The notes: generated from the letters alone by a model not told the origin. DNA of 64,000 nucleotides from Bacteroidales bacterium (GCA_017452265.1 JAFTMS010000032.1:1-64000); one strand, 5' to 3'; shown: positions 8,326-16,770, counted from the stretch's first letter. Program-made: numbers and translations.

Positions 8326-9894
8326 ATGATTATGGAGGCAATGCAACGATATCCTATTGGAATACAGGACTTTGAGCAGCTGCGGAACAACGGATGCATA
8401 TATATTGACAAGACGGATCTCGTTTATCGTCTTGCCAATACGGACAGTGTGTATTTCTTCAGCCGCCCCCGCCGGTTTGGCAAAAGCCTTCTCGTATCGA
8501 CCTTTGATGCATATTTCAGCGGTAAAAAGGAACTTTTCAATGGACTGGCTATGGAGCGTCTTGAAAAGGATTGGCCGGTACATCCCGTACTTCATCTGGA
8601 TTTCAGCAAGACAAAGTATCTGTCGGTTGAAGACCTTTATCGACAGATGAACATCCATCTTACGGCTTGGGAAGGGCTTTACGGAACAAATCCGGCTGAG
8701 GTCGCACCTGCGGAACGCTTTGGCGGCGTGATTCAGAGAGCATATGAGAAGACAGGCATGCATGTCGTGGTTCTTATAGACGAATATGATGCTCCGCTTC
8801 TCGACAGCAACTCCGACAGCAGACTTCAGAAGGCTCTGCGTGATCTTATGCGGCAGTTCTTCAGTCCACTCAAGGCTCAGGGCCGCTATCTGCGTTTTCT
8901 GTTCATGACAGGTATCACAAAGTTCAGCCAGCTGAGTATTTTCAGTGAACTCAACAACCTGCAGAACATCAGTATGAGAGATGAATTCAGCTCGATATGC
9001 GGAATAACGGAAGACGAACTGCTGACTTTTCTTAAGCCGGGCATAGAAAGGCTGGCAGGAGCCAATTCCGAAACATATGAGCAGGCATGTGAACATCTGA
9101 AGCGACAGTATGACGGATATCATTTCAGCAAAGGATGTCCGGATCTGTATAATCCGTTCAGTCTCTTCAATGCTTTGAATTCGATGACCTACGACAACTT
9201 CTGGTTCAAGAGCGGTACTCCGACCTTTCTTGTGGAGCTGCTGAAAGATATGGATTTCAATGTCCGGGATCTCGAAGGCATAGAGACAATAAGTGAATAT
9301 TTCGACACTCCGACGGATAACATCGACAGCCCGATACCGGTGCTTTACCAGTCCGGATATCTGACCATTAAAGGGTATGATCCGGAATTTCAGACATACA
9401 GGCTGGCTTATCCTAACAATGAAGTGCAGAAAGGCTTCCTCGAAAGTCTTCTTCCGAATTACGTGCACCGCTCCGGAAATGACAGTTCCTTTTATGTCAT
9501 TTCATTTGTACGTGACTTGAGAAAGGGGGATATCGAAGGTTGTCTGGAGCGTACCCGCGCTTTTTTTGCATCTATCCCAAATGACCTTGAGAACAAGACA
9601 GAGAAACATTATCAGACAATTTTTTATCTTCTGTTCCGTCTGATGGGACAGTATGCGGAAACGGAGGTAAAGACGGCAATAGGTCGTGCTGATGTAGTGT
9701 TGAAACTTTCAGATACCATATATATATTTGAATTCAGATTCGACGGTTCTGCTGAAGAAGCGCTCAATCAGATAGAGAGCAGACAATATGCCATTCCGTA
9801 TTCAAAGGATGGACGCAAGGTCATTATGGCCGGTGTGAACTTCGACAGCAGGACGAGAACAATCGGTGATTGGAAAATCAAGACACTGTTTTAA
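8326..9894 (+). CDS. AAA-ATPase-like / PD-(D/E)XK nuclease domain protein
   Basis: This 522-aa protein has the architecture common in gut Bacteroidales: an AAA-ATPase_like N-terminal part (PF09820 type) and a C-terminal PD-(D/E)XK fold (PDDEXK_9 type). The P-loop-like SRPRRFGKSL is at residues 46-55 and the Walker B-like VVLIDEYDAPL at 148-158. In the nuclease fold the metal-binding D456 (GRADVVL) and E469 are present, but the usual catalytic lysine is an arginine, R471 (FEFRFDG, AGA codon). The biological role of the family is not established; these genes occur in many copies and have been suggested to be mobile or defence-linked. It is a single gene with its own promoter. Two close in-frame ATGs (8326, 8332) are possible starts. 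Confidence 0.82.
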   Translation: MIMEAMQRYPIGIQDFEQLRNNGCIYIDKTDLVYRLANTDSVYFFSRPRRFGKSLLVSTFDAYFSGKKELFNGLAMERLEKDWPVHPVLHLDFSKTKYLSVEDLYRQMNIHLTAWEGLYGTNPAEVAPAERFGGVIQRAYEKTGMHVVVLIDEYDAPLLDSNSDSRLQKALRDLMRQFFSPLKAQGRYLRFLFMTGITKFSQLSIFSELNNLQNISMRDEFSSICGITEDELLTFLKPGIERLAGANSETYEQACEHLKRQYDGYHFSKGCPDLYNPFSLFNALNSMTYDNFWFKSGTPTFLVELLKDMDFNVRDLEGIETISEYFDTPTDNIDSPIPVLYQSGYLTIKGYDPEFQTYRLAYPNNEVQKGFLESLLPNYVHRSGNDSSFYVISFVRDLRKGDIEGCLERTRAFFASIPNDLENKTEKHYQTIFYLLFRLMGQYAETEVKTAIGRADVVLKLSDTIYIFEFRFDGSAEEALNQIESRQYAIPYSKDGRKVIMAGVNFDSRTRTIGDWKIKTLF

Positions 9895-10274
9895 TTTGAA
9901 TAACTTAACTTTCGCAAATGCGAAAGACCTTGTATTTCGACCTTGGTCGAGGTAAGTCCCTTTCCCGAGGAAAGGGATTTAGGGATAGGGACACGTAGAC
10001 AAAGAAAGTGCGGTGGGGAAAAGTTTCGCAAGCTTCACCAACTTTCAGATTAAGAATAACTTACACTTTCGAAACTTGAGTGAATAAGAGATGAAGAAGA
10101 TAAGGAATCCGTATAGGGGAGGGAGTGGTGATTGATGTGCGTGGACGCATCCGCGAGATGACATATTACTGCTTCCCTAAGGAAAAGGCCGAAAAGGACT
10201 TCTTCTTTACGGGATGTGAACTGGAGGATGAGTAGAGACAGCTGCGGCGGCCCGTCACAAGGCCGCCGCAATCG
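9895..10274. other. 380-nt gap with clustered hairpins and no clear gene
   Basis: Three hairpins follow each other: CTTTCGCA/TGCGAAAG (9909-9926), TCGACC/GGTCGA (9937-9950) and TCCCTTTCC/GGAAAGGGA (9957-9977). An inverted pair AAGTTTCG/CGAAACTT spans 10021-10077. The phrase GAATAACTTA is repeated at 9899 and 10054, each time leading into CTTTCG. The only reading frame of note is a 41-codon tail ending at 10236 without a convincing start. Nothing here is recognised. A remnant of a mobile element or a structured transcript end are both possible. Confidence 0.45.
9909..9977. repeat. Three consecutive palindromes downstream of the AAA/PD-(D/E)XK gene
   Basis: The perfect stems are 8, 6 and 9 bp and fall within 69 nt, starting 15 nt after the stop codon. 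The first could act as a terminator, but no long U-tract follows any of them. The density is unusual for simple termination. Confidence 0.5.
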
Positions 10275-11240
10275 TTATTCGATAGGCTCCAGAAGAGGAC
10301 TCTGCTCTGTAAAGTAGCTGAGCACGGAATCCGTATATGTCTTTGTCACCGGAATCGGCTGTATCGCTTCGTTGTCTATGTCGAGGACATATCCCTCGCT
10401 CTCCTTCCTCAGCATCCTTACCTTCTTGATATTGACGATGTACTTTCTGTTGCAACGTATCAGTCCGCTCTCCCTGAAGCTTTCCTCCACGGTCTTCAGA
10501 CGGCATCTCAGCATGTACTGCTTCAGCTCTCCCTTGTTGTCTGTATACCAGACCTTGATGTAATTGTCGTCGGATTCGATGTAGTACAGGTTCTCGGGAC
10601 TGAGAGAAAGCTTCAGCGAACCGTTGTTGTCGAAAAGCGTGATCTTCTGCTTCGACGGGTCCGGCTGCTTTGCCGCCGTCTGCTGTCCTGCCGTATCCTC
10701 GACTGTCTCTGCTGCTCCCGTAACCCCCGGAATCTCAGCTGTTTCCGTTTCCTCGGTGACTACATTTCCGAAGTTCATCATCCTGATGGTGTTGTTCTTG
10801 TCGATGATAGAAAAGTACATCGATGAAATAAGGTACGGCACACCCAGAGCTATGGCTCCGTATAATGTGGCCCTTCCGAATATCTTCAGCGTGCTCTCGT
10901 CCTGCGGAGCCGTGATGTCCACGGTAAGCCATGTGTAGAACGCGCATATCGCCACAATCTCCAGTATGCACCATAATATATATACGACATAGCTCATGTC
11001 GAAATATTTCTTCGACTTGTACATGAGTATGCGGCTGCAGATGAGCGTGAGGATGGCCACCACCACGAACACGAGCGTGAGAAGGAACATTATCGAGTCG
11101 CCGAGGCCGAACCATGCTGTGTCTGAGAAAGGTATGTATATATTAAGGAACACAAGGGCGAACAGTACCGAGAAGGTCACTGTGCCTATGAGCTGATATT
11201 TTCCTAAAAGGAACCCAGGTATCTTTGTCTTCAGGTTCAT
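10275..11240 (-). CDS. Membrane-anchored LytTR-domain transcriptional regulator
   Basis: The 321-aa product has four predicted membrane helices in its first half (for example the stretches starting LIGTVTFSVLF and FLLTLVFVVVA). A low-complexity Glu/Thr/Ala linker follows, then a C-terminal LytTR DNA-binding domain (about residues 210-310) with LYYIESDDNYIKV and LIRCNRKYIVN. LytTR proteins bind direct repeats near promoters; the membrane part may sense an envelope or lipid signal. I prefer the ATG at 11240 because an upstream extension to 11354 would run through the promoter at 11263-11296. It diverges from the fabH-K-F-Z block, so a role in regulating it is plausible but unproven. Confidence 0.85.
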   Translation of the reverse strand: MNLKTKIPGFLLGKYQLIGTVTFSVLFALVFLNIYIPFSDTAWFGLGDSIMFLLTLVFVVVAILTLICSRILMYKSKKYFDMSYVVYILWCILEIVAICAFYTWLTVDITAPQDESTLKIFGRATLYGAIALGVPYLISSMYFSIIDKNNTIRMMNFGNVVTEETETAEIPGVTGAAETVEDTAGQQTAAKQPDPSKQKITLFDNNGSLKLSLSPENLYYIESDDNYIKVWYTDNKGELKQYMLRCRLKTVEESFRESGLIRCNRKYIVNIKKVRMLRKESEGYVLDIDNEAIQPIPVTKTYTDSVLSYFTEQSPLLEPIE

Positions 11241-11262
11241 CAATCGCAAGGTTTTAGTCCTG

Positions 11263-11296
11263 CAAAAATAGGAATTTTGCCACAAATAACCAAAAA
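11263..11296 (-). promoter_or_regulatory. Promoter of the LytTR regulator gene
   Basis: On the minus strand a TTTTTG -33 box (complement of 11291-11296) and TATTTTTG (complement of 11263-11270) are separated by 20 nt, a near-ideal Bacteroidota promoter 22 nt upstream of the start. Confidence 0.7.
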
Positions 11297-11383
11297 TCGC
11301 CACGAATCGCCTTGTGCGCACGCTCTTCCGCCAAAAAAGACGGACACTCGCCACATTAATTTTACCATAAAGGTATTACGGGC

Positions 11384-11391
11384 TACTTTTG
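11384..11391 (+). promoter_or_regulatory. -7 promoter element for the fabH-fabK-fabF-fabZ block
   Basis: TACTTTTG fits TAnnTTTG and lies 28 nt before the fabH start. A TTTTA at 11360-11364 occupies the -33 region at about the right distance. Confidence 0.55.
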
Positions 11392-11419
11392 CGGCGGAAA
11401 AAACCTAAATTATCGTATA

Positions 11420-12367
11420 ATGAAAATATCAGGAACGGGAAGTGTGCTTCCCAAGAAAGTGGTTACGAACGACATGCTCGCTGAATTTCTGGACACCAGC
11501 GACGAATGGATCTATCCGAGGACAGGAGTGAAGAGCCGTCATGTGATTTCGGACGAGAAACTGGAGGATATGGCCATCGAGGCAGCGAAGAAGGCCCTTG
11601 ACGATGCCGGCATGACAGCTTCGGAACTCGACTTCATCATATGCTCGAATGTTGTCAACGAGTACATCACACCGCAGCTCAGCTGCATCATCCAGGGCGG
11701 AATCGGTGCGACATGCCCATGTCTGGACATCAACTGCGCATGTGCAGGCTTCATATATGCCCTCGACATCGCCGAGTCGCACTACAAGGCCGGCCGCGTA
11801 AAGAATGTCCTCATCGTGTGCGCTGAAGAGCCGACAAGGATGACGGACTGGAGCGACAGAAGGACATGCGTGCTCTTCGGAGACGGAGCAGGCGCCGTTG
11901 TCCTTACCCCAGGCGACAATATCAAGGGCATCAGCCTTTCAAGCGCAAGCGCGACAGACAAACTCTACCAGATCCGCACCCTCCAGCCGACACCTTACAT
12001 CACCAAGGAGGAAGTGGACATACCTCTTCAGATGAAGGGACAGGATGTGTTCAAGTTTGCGGTGAAGGCCTCAAGCTCAGACATTACCAAGGTGCTCAAG
12101 GAGAACGGCATCACTGCCGACGATGTGGACCATGTGCTTCTGCATCAGGCAAACATCAGGATCATCAACGCCATCCGCGACTATCTCGAGCAGCCGGCGG
12201 AGAAGTTCCCGACCAATATCGAGGATCACGGAAACTCATCAAGTTCGTGCTGCCCGATCCTTCTGGACGAATGCAGACGCAAGGGCATCTTCAAGAAGGG
12301 TGACAAGGTGGTCATGAGTGCCTTCGGAGCGGGATTTGTGTCCGGAGCGGCCCTTTTCGAGTGGTAA
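11420..12367 (+). CDS. fabH: 3-oxoacyl-[ACP] synthase III (KAS III)
   Basis: KAS III condenses an acyl-CoA primer with malonyl-ACP to start type II fatty acid synthesis. The 315-aa protein has the full Cys-His-Asn triad: C108 in CACAGF, H242 in LLHQANIR and N272 in DHGNSSSS. It opens with the family phrase MKISGTGSVLP and has the TSDEWI..RTG region near residue 27. Bacteroidota often carry more than one FabH, so this could be a second copy with another primer preference; context with fabK, fabF and fabZ supports membrane-lipid synthesis. Confidence 0.93.
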   Translation: MKISGTGSVLPKKVVTNDMLAEFLDTSDEWIYPRTGVKSRHVISDEKLEDMAIEAAKKALDDAGMTASELDFIICSNVVNEYITPQLSCIIQGGIGATCPCLDINCACAGFIYALDIAESHYKAGRVKNVLIVCAEEPTRMTDWSDRRTCVLFGDGAGAVVLTPGDNIKGISLSSASATDKLYQIRTLQPTPYITKEEVDIPLQMKGQDVFKFAVKASSSDITKVLKENGITADDVDHVLLHQANIRIINAIRDYLEQPAEKFPTNIEDHGNSSSSCCPILLDECRRKGIFKKGDKVVMSAFGAGFVSGAALFEW

Positions 12368-12382
12368 AAGGAAAAATATTTG

Positions 12383-12390
12383 TACATTTG
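12383..12390 (+). promoter_or_regulatory. -7-like element before fabK
   Basis: TACATTTG matches TAnnTTTG and lies 26 nt before the fabK start at 12416. It may give fabK internal expression, and it argues against a start at 12380. Confidence 0.4.
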
Positions 12391-12415
12391 TAGATACGGA
12401 TTAAGCTTAAATATT

Positions 12416-13363
12416 ATGATCAAAAGCAGAATTTGTGAAATGCTCGGAATCAAGTATCCGGTATTTCAGGGCGGAATGGCTTGGGTGGCTGATGCTTCCC
12501 TCGCAGCCGCAGTCTCAAACGCAGGCGGTCTCGGACTGATCTCTTCAGTCAACGCCGGCACAGAGGCAGTCAGAAACGAAATCAGAAAATGCAAGGAGCT
12601 CACCGATAAGCCTTTCGGCGTGAACATCATGCTTCAGGCACCGAACGCAGCGGAAATCGCTCAGATGGTGATAGAGGAAGGCGTCAAGATTCTTACGACA
12701 GGAGCCGGCTCTCCATCGCAGTACATGGCGGCATGGAAAGAGGCCGGCATCAAGGTCATCCCTGTGGTCGCATCAGTTGCCCTCGCGCTCAAGATGCAGG
12801 CTGCCGGCGCTGATGCCGTCGTTGCTGAGGGTGCGGAATCCGGCGGACATGTCGGCGAACTTCACACCATGCCTCTCATACCGCAGATTGTGGACGCTCT
12901 CGACATCCCGGTGATTGCCGCCGGAGGTATCTGTGACGGCCGTGGCGCAGCTGCAGCCTTCATGCTCGGAGCGGATGCAATCCAGGTGGGAACACGCTTC
13001 CTCGTCGCTGAGGAATGCACCGTGCACCAGGAGTACAAAGACAAGATCCTCAAGGCAACCGACATCTCGACGACAGTGACAGGAAAGACTCTCGGACATC
13101 CGGTACGTTCGCTCAAGACTCCGTTCTCAAAGTCTTTTGCAAAGATGGAGGCGGATCCGAACGTGAAGCCTGAGGAAATCCTTTCATTCGGTACAGGCTC
13201 GCTCCGCAAGGCAGTCAAGGAAGGCGACCGCAACGGAAGCTACATGGCAGGTGAGTGCGCCGGTATGGTAAGGAAGGCCGAACCTGCAAAGGACATCGTG
13301 GAAGACCTCATCCTCGGAGCCGAGAAGGTGATGAAGGAGACTCTCGCGGCAAGGCTTGCATAA
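12416..13363 (+). CDS. fabK: Enoyl-[ACP] reductase II (FabK type, FMN)
   Basis: FabK is an FMN-dependent TIM-barrel enzyme that reduces trans-2-enoyl-ACP in the last step of the elongation cycle. The 315-aa protein matches the streptococcal FabK pattern closely: YPVFQGGMAWVAD (residues 14-26), KPFGVNIMLQAP, LTTGAGSPS, the active-site histidine in ESGGHVGE and IAAGGICDGRGAAAAFMLGADAIQVGTRF. A plain nitronate monooxygenase is the alternative, but the sequence and the position between fabH and fabF favour FabK. FabK enzymes are generally insensitive to triclosan, unlike FabI. Confidence 0.88.
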   Translation: MIKSRICEMLGIKYPVFQGGMAWVADASLAAAVSNAGGLGLISSVNAGTEAVRNEIRKCKELTDKPFGVNIMLQAPNAAEIAQMVIEEGVKILTTGAGSPSQYMAAWKEAGIKVIPVVASVALALKMQAAGADAVVAEGAESGGHVGELHTMPLIPQIVDALDIPVIAAGGICDGRGAAAAFMLGADAIQVGTRFLVAEECTVHQEYKDKILKATDISTTVTGKTLGHPVRSLKTPFSKSFAKMEADPNVKPEEILSFGTGSLRKAVKEGDRNGSYMAGECAGMVRKAEPAKDIVEDLILGAEKVMKETLAARLA

Positions 13364-13395
13364 AGTTGTAAACTTTAACTTGGAACAATAGATAT

Positions 13396-14649
13396 ATGGA
13401 CAGAAGAGTTGTAGTGACAGGTGCGGGAGTCATCTCACCTGTCGGAAACAATGTTGAGACCTACTGGAAGAACCTTCTTGACGGAGTGTGCGGAATTGAT
13501 TTCATCACTCAGTTCCCGACGGATGACCTTCCTGTAAAGATCGCAGCTGAGGTCAAGGACTTCAACCCTGCTGATTACGAAATCGAGCCGGCTTTCGCAA
13601 GGAAGCAGGACAAGTTCACTGTATTTGCCGTTGCTGCGGCATACCAGGCTGTGAAGGAGTCCGGCCTTGTGGCTGCGGAAGAAGGCGGAAACATCGATCC
13701 TATGCGTTTCGGAACGTATGTCGGCTCGGGCATCGGAGGATTCTCCACGATGTACAAGGAGTGCGTCAAGCTTCACGACGAGGGCGCGAAATGGGTGTCG
13801 CCGCTCTTCATCCCGACGATGATCGGCAACATCGCGACCGGCCTTGTGGCAATGCGCAACAATGCATCCGGCCCGAGTCTCCCTGTAGTGACGGCCTGTG
13901 CCACTTCCACTAACGCAATCGGTGAGGCATACCGCGCCATCAAGCATGGATATGCAGATGCAATCATCGCCGGAGGTGCCGAGGCGTCGACAATTCCGCT
14001 CGGAATCGCAGGCTTTGCAAACATGAAGGCCCTTTCGCGCTCTGAGAACCCTAAATACTCGTCCCTTCCGTTCAACAAGAACCGTGGAGGCTTCGTGATG
14101 GGTGAGGGTGCGGCAATGCTCGTCCTTGAAGAATATGAGCATGCGAAGGCACGTGGAGCCAATATCATTGCAGAAATCTGCGGATACGGCAATACAAACG
14201 ACGCGCATCACATCACTGCTCCTAATCCGACTGGAAAGACGCAGGGAGCTGCCATCAGACAGGCTCTTGATGAGGCAGGTTACACTTCAGAGGATGTCGT
14301 TTACATCAATGCCCACGGCACGGGAACAGCCCTCAACGATTCTTCGGAGACCTTGGCCTACAAGGTGGCTCTTGGAGAGGATGCATACAAGGTGCATATC
14401 AGCTCCACAAAGTCGATGACAGGACATATGCTCGGTGCAGCCGGTGCAGTCGAGGCTCTCGCAGCCATTCTTGCACTCCGTGACGGTATCGTGCCTCCGA
14501 CTATCAACCTCGACGAGGTGGATCCGGAACTCGACCTCGATTACACCCCTAACGTAGCTGTGAAGGCAGACCTCACGCTCTCGCTTTCCGACTCTCTCGG
14601 ATTCGGCGGCCACAACGGATGTCTTGCATTCAGAAAAGTGAACGGATAA
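13396..14649 (+). CDS. fabF: 3-oxoacyl-[ACP] synthase II (KAS II)
   Basis: KAS II carries out elongation condensations in type II fatty acid synthesis. The 417-aa protein has the Cys-His-His triad: C168 in VTACATSTNAIG, H307 in NAHGTGT and H344 in TGHMLGAAG. The C-terminal NSLGFGGHN-like phrase appears as SLGFGGHNG. Length is standard. It lies 32 nt after fabK and 26 nt before fabZ. Confidence 0.95.
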   Translation: MDRRVVVTGAGVISPVGNNVETYWKNLLDGVCGIDFITQFPTDDLPVKIAAEVKDFNPADYEIEPAFARKQDKFTVFAVAAAYQAVKESGLVAAEEGGNIDPMRFGTYVGSGIGGFSTMYKECVKLHDEGAKWVSPLFIPTMIGNIATGLVAMRNNASGPSLPVVTACATSTNAIGEAYRAIKHGYADAIIAGGAEASTIPLGIAGFANMKALSRSENPKYSSLPFNKNRGGFVMGEGAAMLVLEEYEHAKARGANIIAEICGYGNTNDAHHITAPNPTGKTQGAAIRQALDEAGYTSEDVVYINAHGTGTALNDSSETLAYKVALGEDAYKVHISSTKSMTGHMLGAAGAVEALAAILALRDGIVPPTINLDEVDPELDLDYTPNVAVKADLTLSLSDSLGFGGHNGCLAFRKVNG

Positions 14650-14675
14650 GACCTTAACCAGATTATTGCACACAT

Positions 14676-15095
14676 ATGAATAGAGAAGAATTGAAAGAAT
14701 ACCTTCCTCACCGCGAGCCCATGCTGCTTGTGGATGAGATTGAGATTGACGCCGAGGGCATCGCACACGCAAAGTACCGCATCAAGGAAGACGAGTTCTT
14801 CTGCAGAGGCCACTTCCCTGGAAATCCGATTGTTCCGGGTGTAATCCAGTGCGAGATCATGGCACAGAGCTGTGCCCTGCTCGTGAAGGATGAAATCCAG
14901 GGCAAGACGACGCTTTACAGCGGCATCAACAACGTGAAGTTCAAGAACATCGTCCGTCCCGGCGACCTCTGTGAAATCACAGCAAAGATGGTCAACCGCC
15001 GCGGCATGCTCTTCTTCTGCGAAGCCAGCCTCAAGGTAGACGGCAAACTCTGCTGCAAAGGCGACCTCTCCTTCGCACTCGTGGACGCGAAGTAG
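14676..15095 (+). CDS. fabZ: 3-hydroxyacyl-[ACP] dehydratase, FabZ/FabA-like hotdog protein
   Basis: The 139-aa single-hotdog protein should dehydrate 3-hydroxyacyl-ACP. It starts with the family motif LPHREPMLLVDE (residues 10-21). The catalytic His is H46 in RGHFPGNPIVPGV and the partner acid is E60 in CEIMAQ. The block has no fabG, fabD or acpP here, so those must be supplied elsewhere. Bacteroidota commonly carry FabZ also as an LpxC fusion; this standalone copy may be specialised for this block. Confidence 0.88.
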   Translation: MNREELKEYLPHREPMLLVDEIEIDAEGIAHAKYRIKEDEFFCRGHFPGNPIVPGVIQCEIMAQSCALLVKDEIQGKTTLYSGINNVKFKNIVRPGDLCEITAKMVNRRGMLFFCEASLKVDGKLCCKGDLSFALVDAK

Positions 15096-15113
15096 CCACA
15101 GCGCATATAAAGA

Positions 15114-15150
15114 AAAAAGGAGGGAAGCTAATCAAGCTTCTCTCCTTTTT
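15114..15150. terminator. Bidirectional terminator between fabZ and rng
   Basis: AAAAAGGAGGGAAGCT and AGCTTCTCTCCTTTTT form a long stem around AATCA, with A/T runs on both sides, suited to ending both convergent transcripts. The last codons and the stop codon of rng lie inside the stem. Confidence 0.8.
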
Positions 15151-16696
15151 CGTTGTAGAATTCATTCTGCAGGACTGTGAAATCTGTGATCTCAATCAGT
15201 TCTATCTTACATCTGTACTTCTTTTTCCATCGGCTGAAGATGGATGAGAAGATGCCTTTCGTGAGGTAGGCTCCGAGGATCGGGCTGACCTTGAGTGTCA
15301 GCGTGCTGCATCCCTTCTCATTGACATAGTATGCCAGCCTTCTCTCTATGGCTTCGTCTATGACGACGCTTGAGGCGATCTTTCCGGTGCCGTTGCAGAC
15401 CGGACACACTTCCTGAGTGTTTATCTCGGTCGCCGGGCGTACCCTCTGCCTTGTAATCTGCATCAGTCCGAACTTAGTGAGAGGCAGCACATTGTGCTTT
15501 GCCCTGTCGGACTCCATCAGCTCCACCATCTTCTTGTAGAGGGCATTCCTGTGCTCGTTGGTCTCCATGTCTATGAAGTCCACAACGACGATGCCTCCCA
15601 TATCCCTCAGACGGAGCTGTCGTGCTATTTCCTCGGCTGCATAGCAGTTGACGTCGAAAGTGTTCTGCTCCTGCTCCTTGTTCTTGGAGCGTGTGCCGCT
15701 GTTCACGTCGATCACGTGCAATGCTTCCGTGTGCTCGATGACAAGATACGCACCCTGTCTGATAGGGACCACCTTACCGAAGGAACTCTTGATCTGTCTC
15801 GTGACTTCGAAGTGGTCGAAGATAGGCGCCTTGTCCTTGTAGAGCTTCACTATCTTCTCCTGCTCCGGCGAGATCAGCGAGATGTACTTGCGGGTCTCCT
15901 CGTAGATTGTCTCGTCGTTCACATAGATGTTGGTGAACGAGTCGTTGAGGAGATCCCTCAGGATCGTCGTGGTCTTGCTGTATTCTGTAAACAGCAGCTG
16001 TACGTTCTTGCTTTTTGCGAGCTTCTTCCATGAGGCCTCCCATTTTTCGACCAGCGACATGAGTTCCGCATCGAGCACTGCGGCGTTCTTGCCTTCGGCT
16101 GCCGTGCGGATGATTGCCCCGTAATTCTTTGGAAGAATGCTTCTTACAAGCGTCTCAAGCCTTCTCTTTTCCTCCCTTGAGGAAATCTTCTGCGATACGC
16201 TCACCTTCTCGGCGAAGGGGAGCAGTACGATGTTGCGTCCTGCCAATGAAATTTCCGCAGTCAGTCGTGAACCCTTTGTGGAAATCGGCTCCTTTACGAT
16301 CTGAACGATGATCATCTGTCCCGGGCTGAGCACATGCTCTATCCGGCCCTCCTTCTCGAGGATCTTGTCCGGACGTATGTGCTTGTATATTCCCTTTGCA
16401 TCGGTGTTGGGATTCAGCCTCTTGACAAACTCGTCGAATGCCTCGAAATAAAGTCCCAGATCCAGATAATGGACAAATGCCTCCTTCTCGTCTCCGATGT
16501 CTACAAAGGCAGCGTTCAGGGCCGGAAGAATCTTCTTCACCTTTCCGAGATATACATCTCCCACTGAAAAGCTGTGGCCCTGGCTGGACTCCTTGTTGAG
16601 CTCGATGAGCCTGTGGTTCTCCATCAGCGCTATCGAGACTTCCGTTGAATTGACATCAACAATCAGGTTTTTTTCAGACTCCATCAGGAATTTCAA
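15128..16696 (-). CDS. rng: Ribonuclease E/G family endoribonuclease
   Basis: The 522-aa protein is a short RNase E/G without the degradosome scaffold, acting in rRNA and mRNA processing. An S1 domain occupies about residues 35-130, followed by the RNase H-like and DNase I-like catalytic core with the phrases VIDVNSGTR and GGIVVVDFIDME, whose aspartates bind metal. The Zn-link cysteines are in VCPVCNGTGK near residue 440. An in-frame ATG at 16684 is an alternative start. No clear promoter sits directly upstream; the gene probably depends on the HU/bS22-like transcript through partial read-through. Confidence 0.93.
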   Translation of the reverse strand: MKFLMESEKNLIVDVNSTEVSIALMENHRLIELNKESSQGHSFSVGDVYLGKVKKILPALNAAFVDIGDEKEAFVHYLDLGLYFEAFDEFVKRLNPNTDAKGIYKHIRPDKILEKEGRIEHVLSPGQMIIVQIVKEPISTKGSRLTAEISLAGRNIVLLPFAEKVSVSQKISSREEKRRLETLVRSILPKNYGAIIRTAAEGKNAAVLDAELMSLVEKWEASWKKLAKSKNVQLLFTEYSKTTTILRDLLNDSFTNIYVNDETIYEETRKYISLISPEQEKIVKLYKDKAPIFDHFEVTRQIKSSFGKVVPIRQGAYLVIEHTEALHVIDVNSGTRSKNKEQEQNTFDVNCYAAEEIARQLRLRDMGGIVVVDFIDMETNEHRNALYKKMVELMESDRAKHNVLPLTKFGLMQITRQRVRPATEINTQEVCPVCNGTGKIASSVVIDEAIERRLAYYVNEKGCSTLTLKVSPILGAYLTKGIFSSIFSRWKKKYRCKIELIEITDFTVLQNEFYNEKGEKLD

Positions 16697-16714
16697 TGAT
16701 AAGAACTTGTGTGC

Positions 16715-16731
16715 CAGACCTTGAAGGTCTG
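16715..16731. repeat. Perfect 8-bp palindrome in the rng leader
   Basis: CAGACCTT-G-AAGGTCTG lies 19-35 nt upstream of the rng start. It could be an operator or an RNA hairpin near the ribosome-binding region. Confidence 0.45.
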
Positions 16732-16737
16732 TAAACT

Positions 16738-16770
16738 AAAGAGGCCAACCCTCTGGGCCGGCCTCTCTTT
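16738..16770 (-). terminator. Hairpin ending the HU / bS22-like transcript
   Basis: AGAGGCC (16740-16746) pairs with GGCCTCT (16760-16766), with an inner CCC/GGG pairing and flanking AAA/TTT runs. It lies about 40 nt after the stop of the small basic protein and just before rng, which reads in the same direction. Confidence 0.6.

Noticed and set aside
8248..9468. 406-codon minus-strand frame
   Set aside because: Entirely antisense to the AAA/PD-(D/E)XK gene, which has clear motifs and its own promoter.
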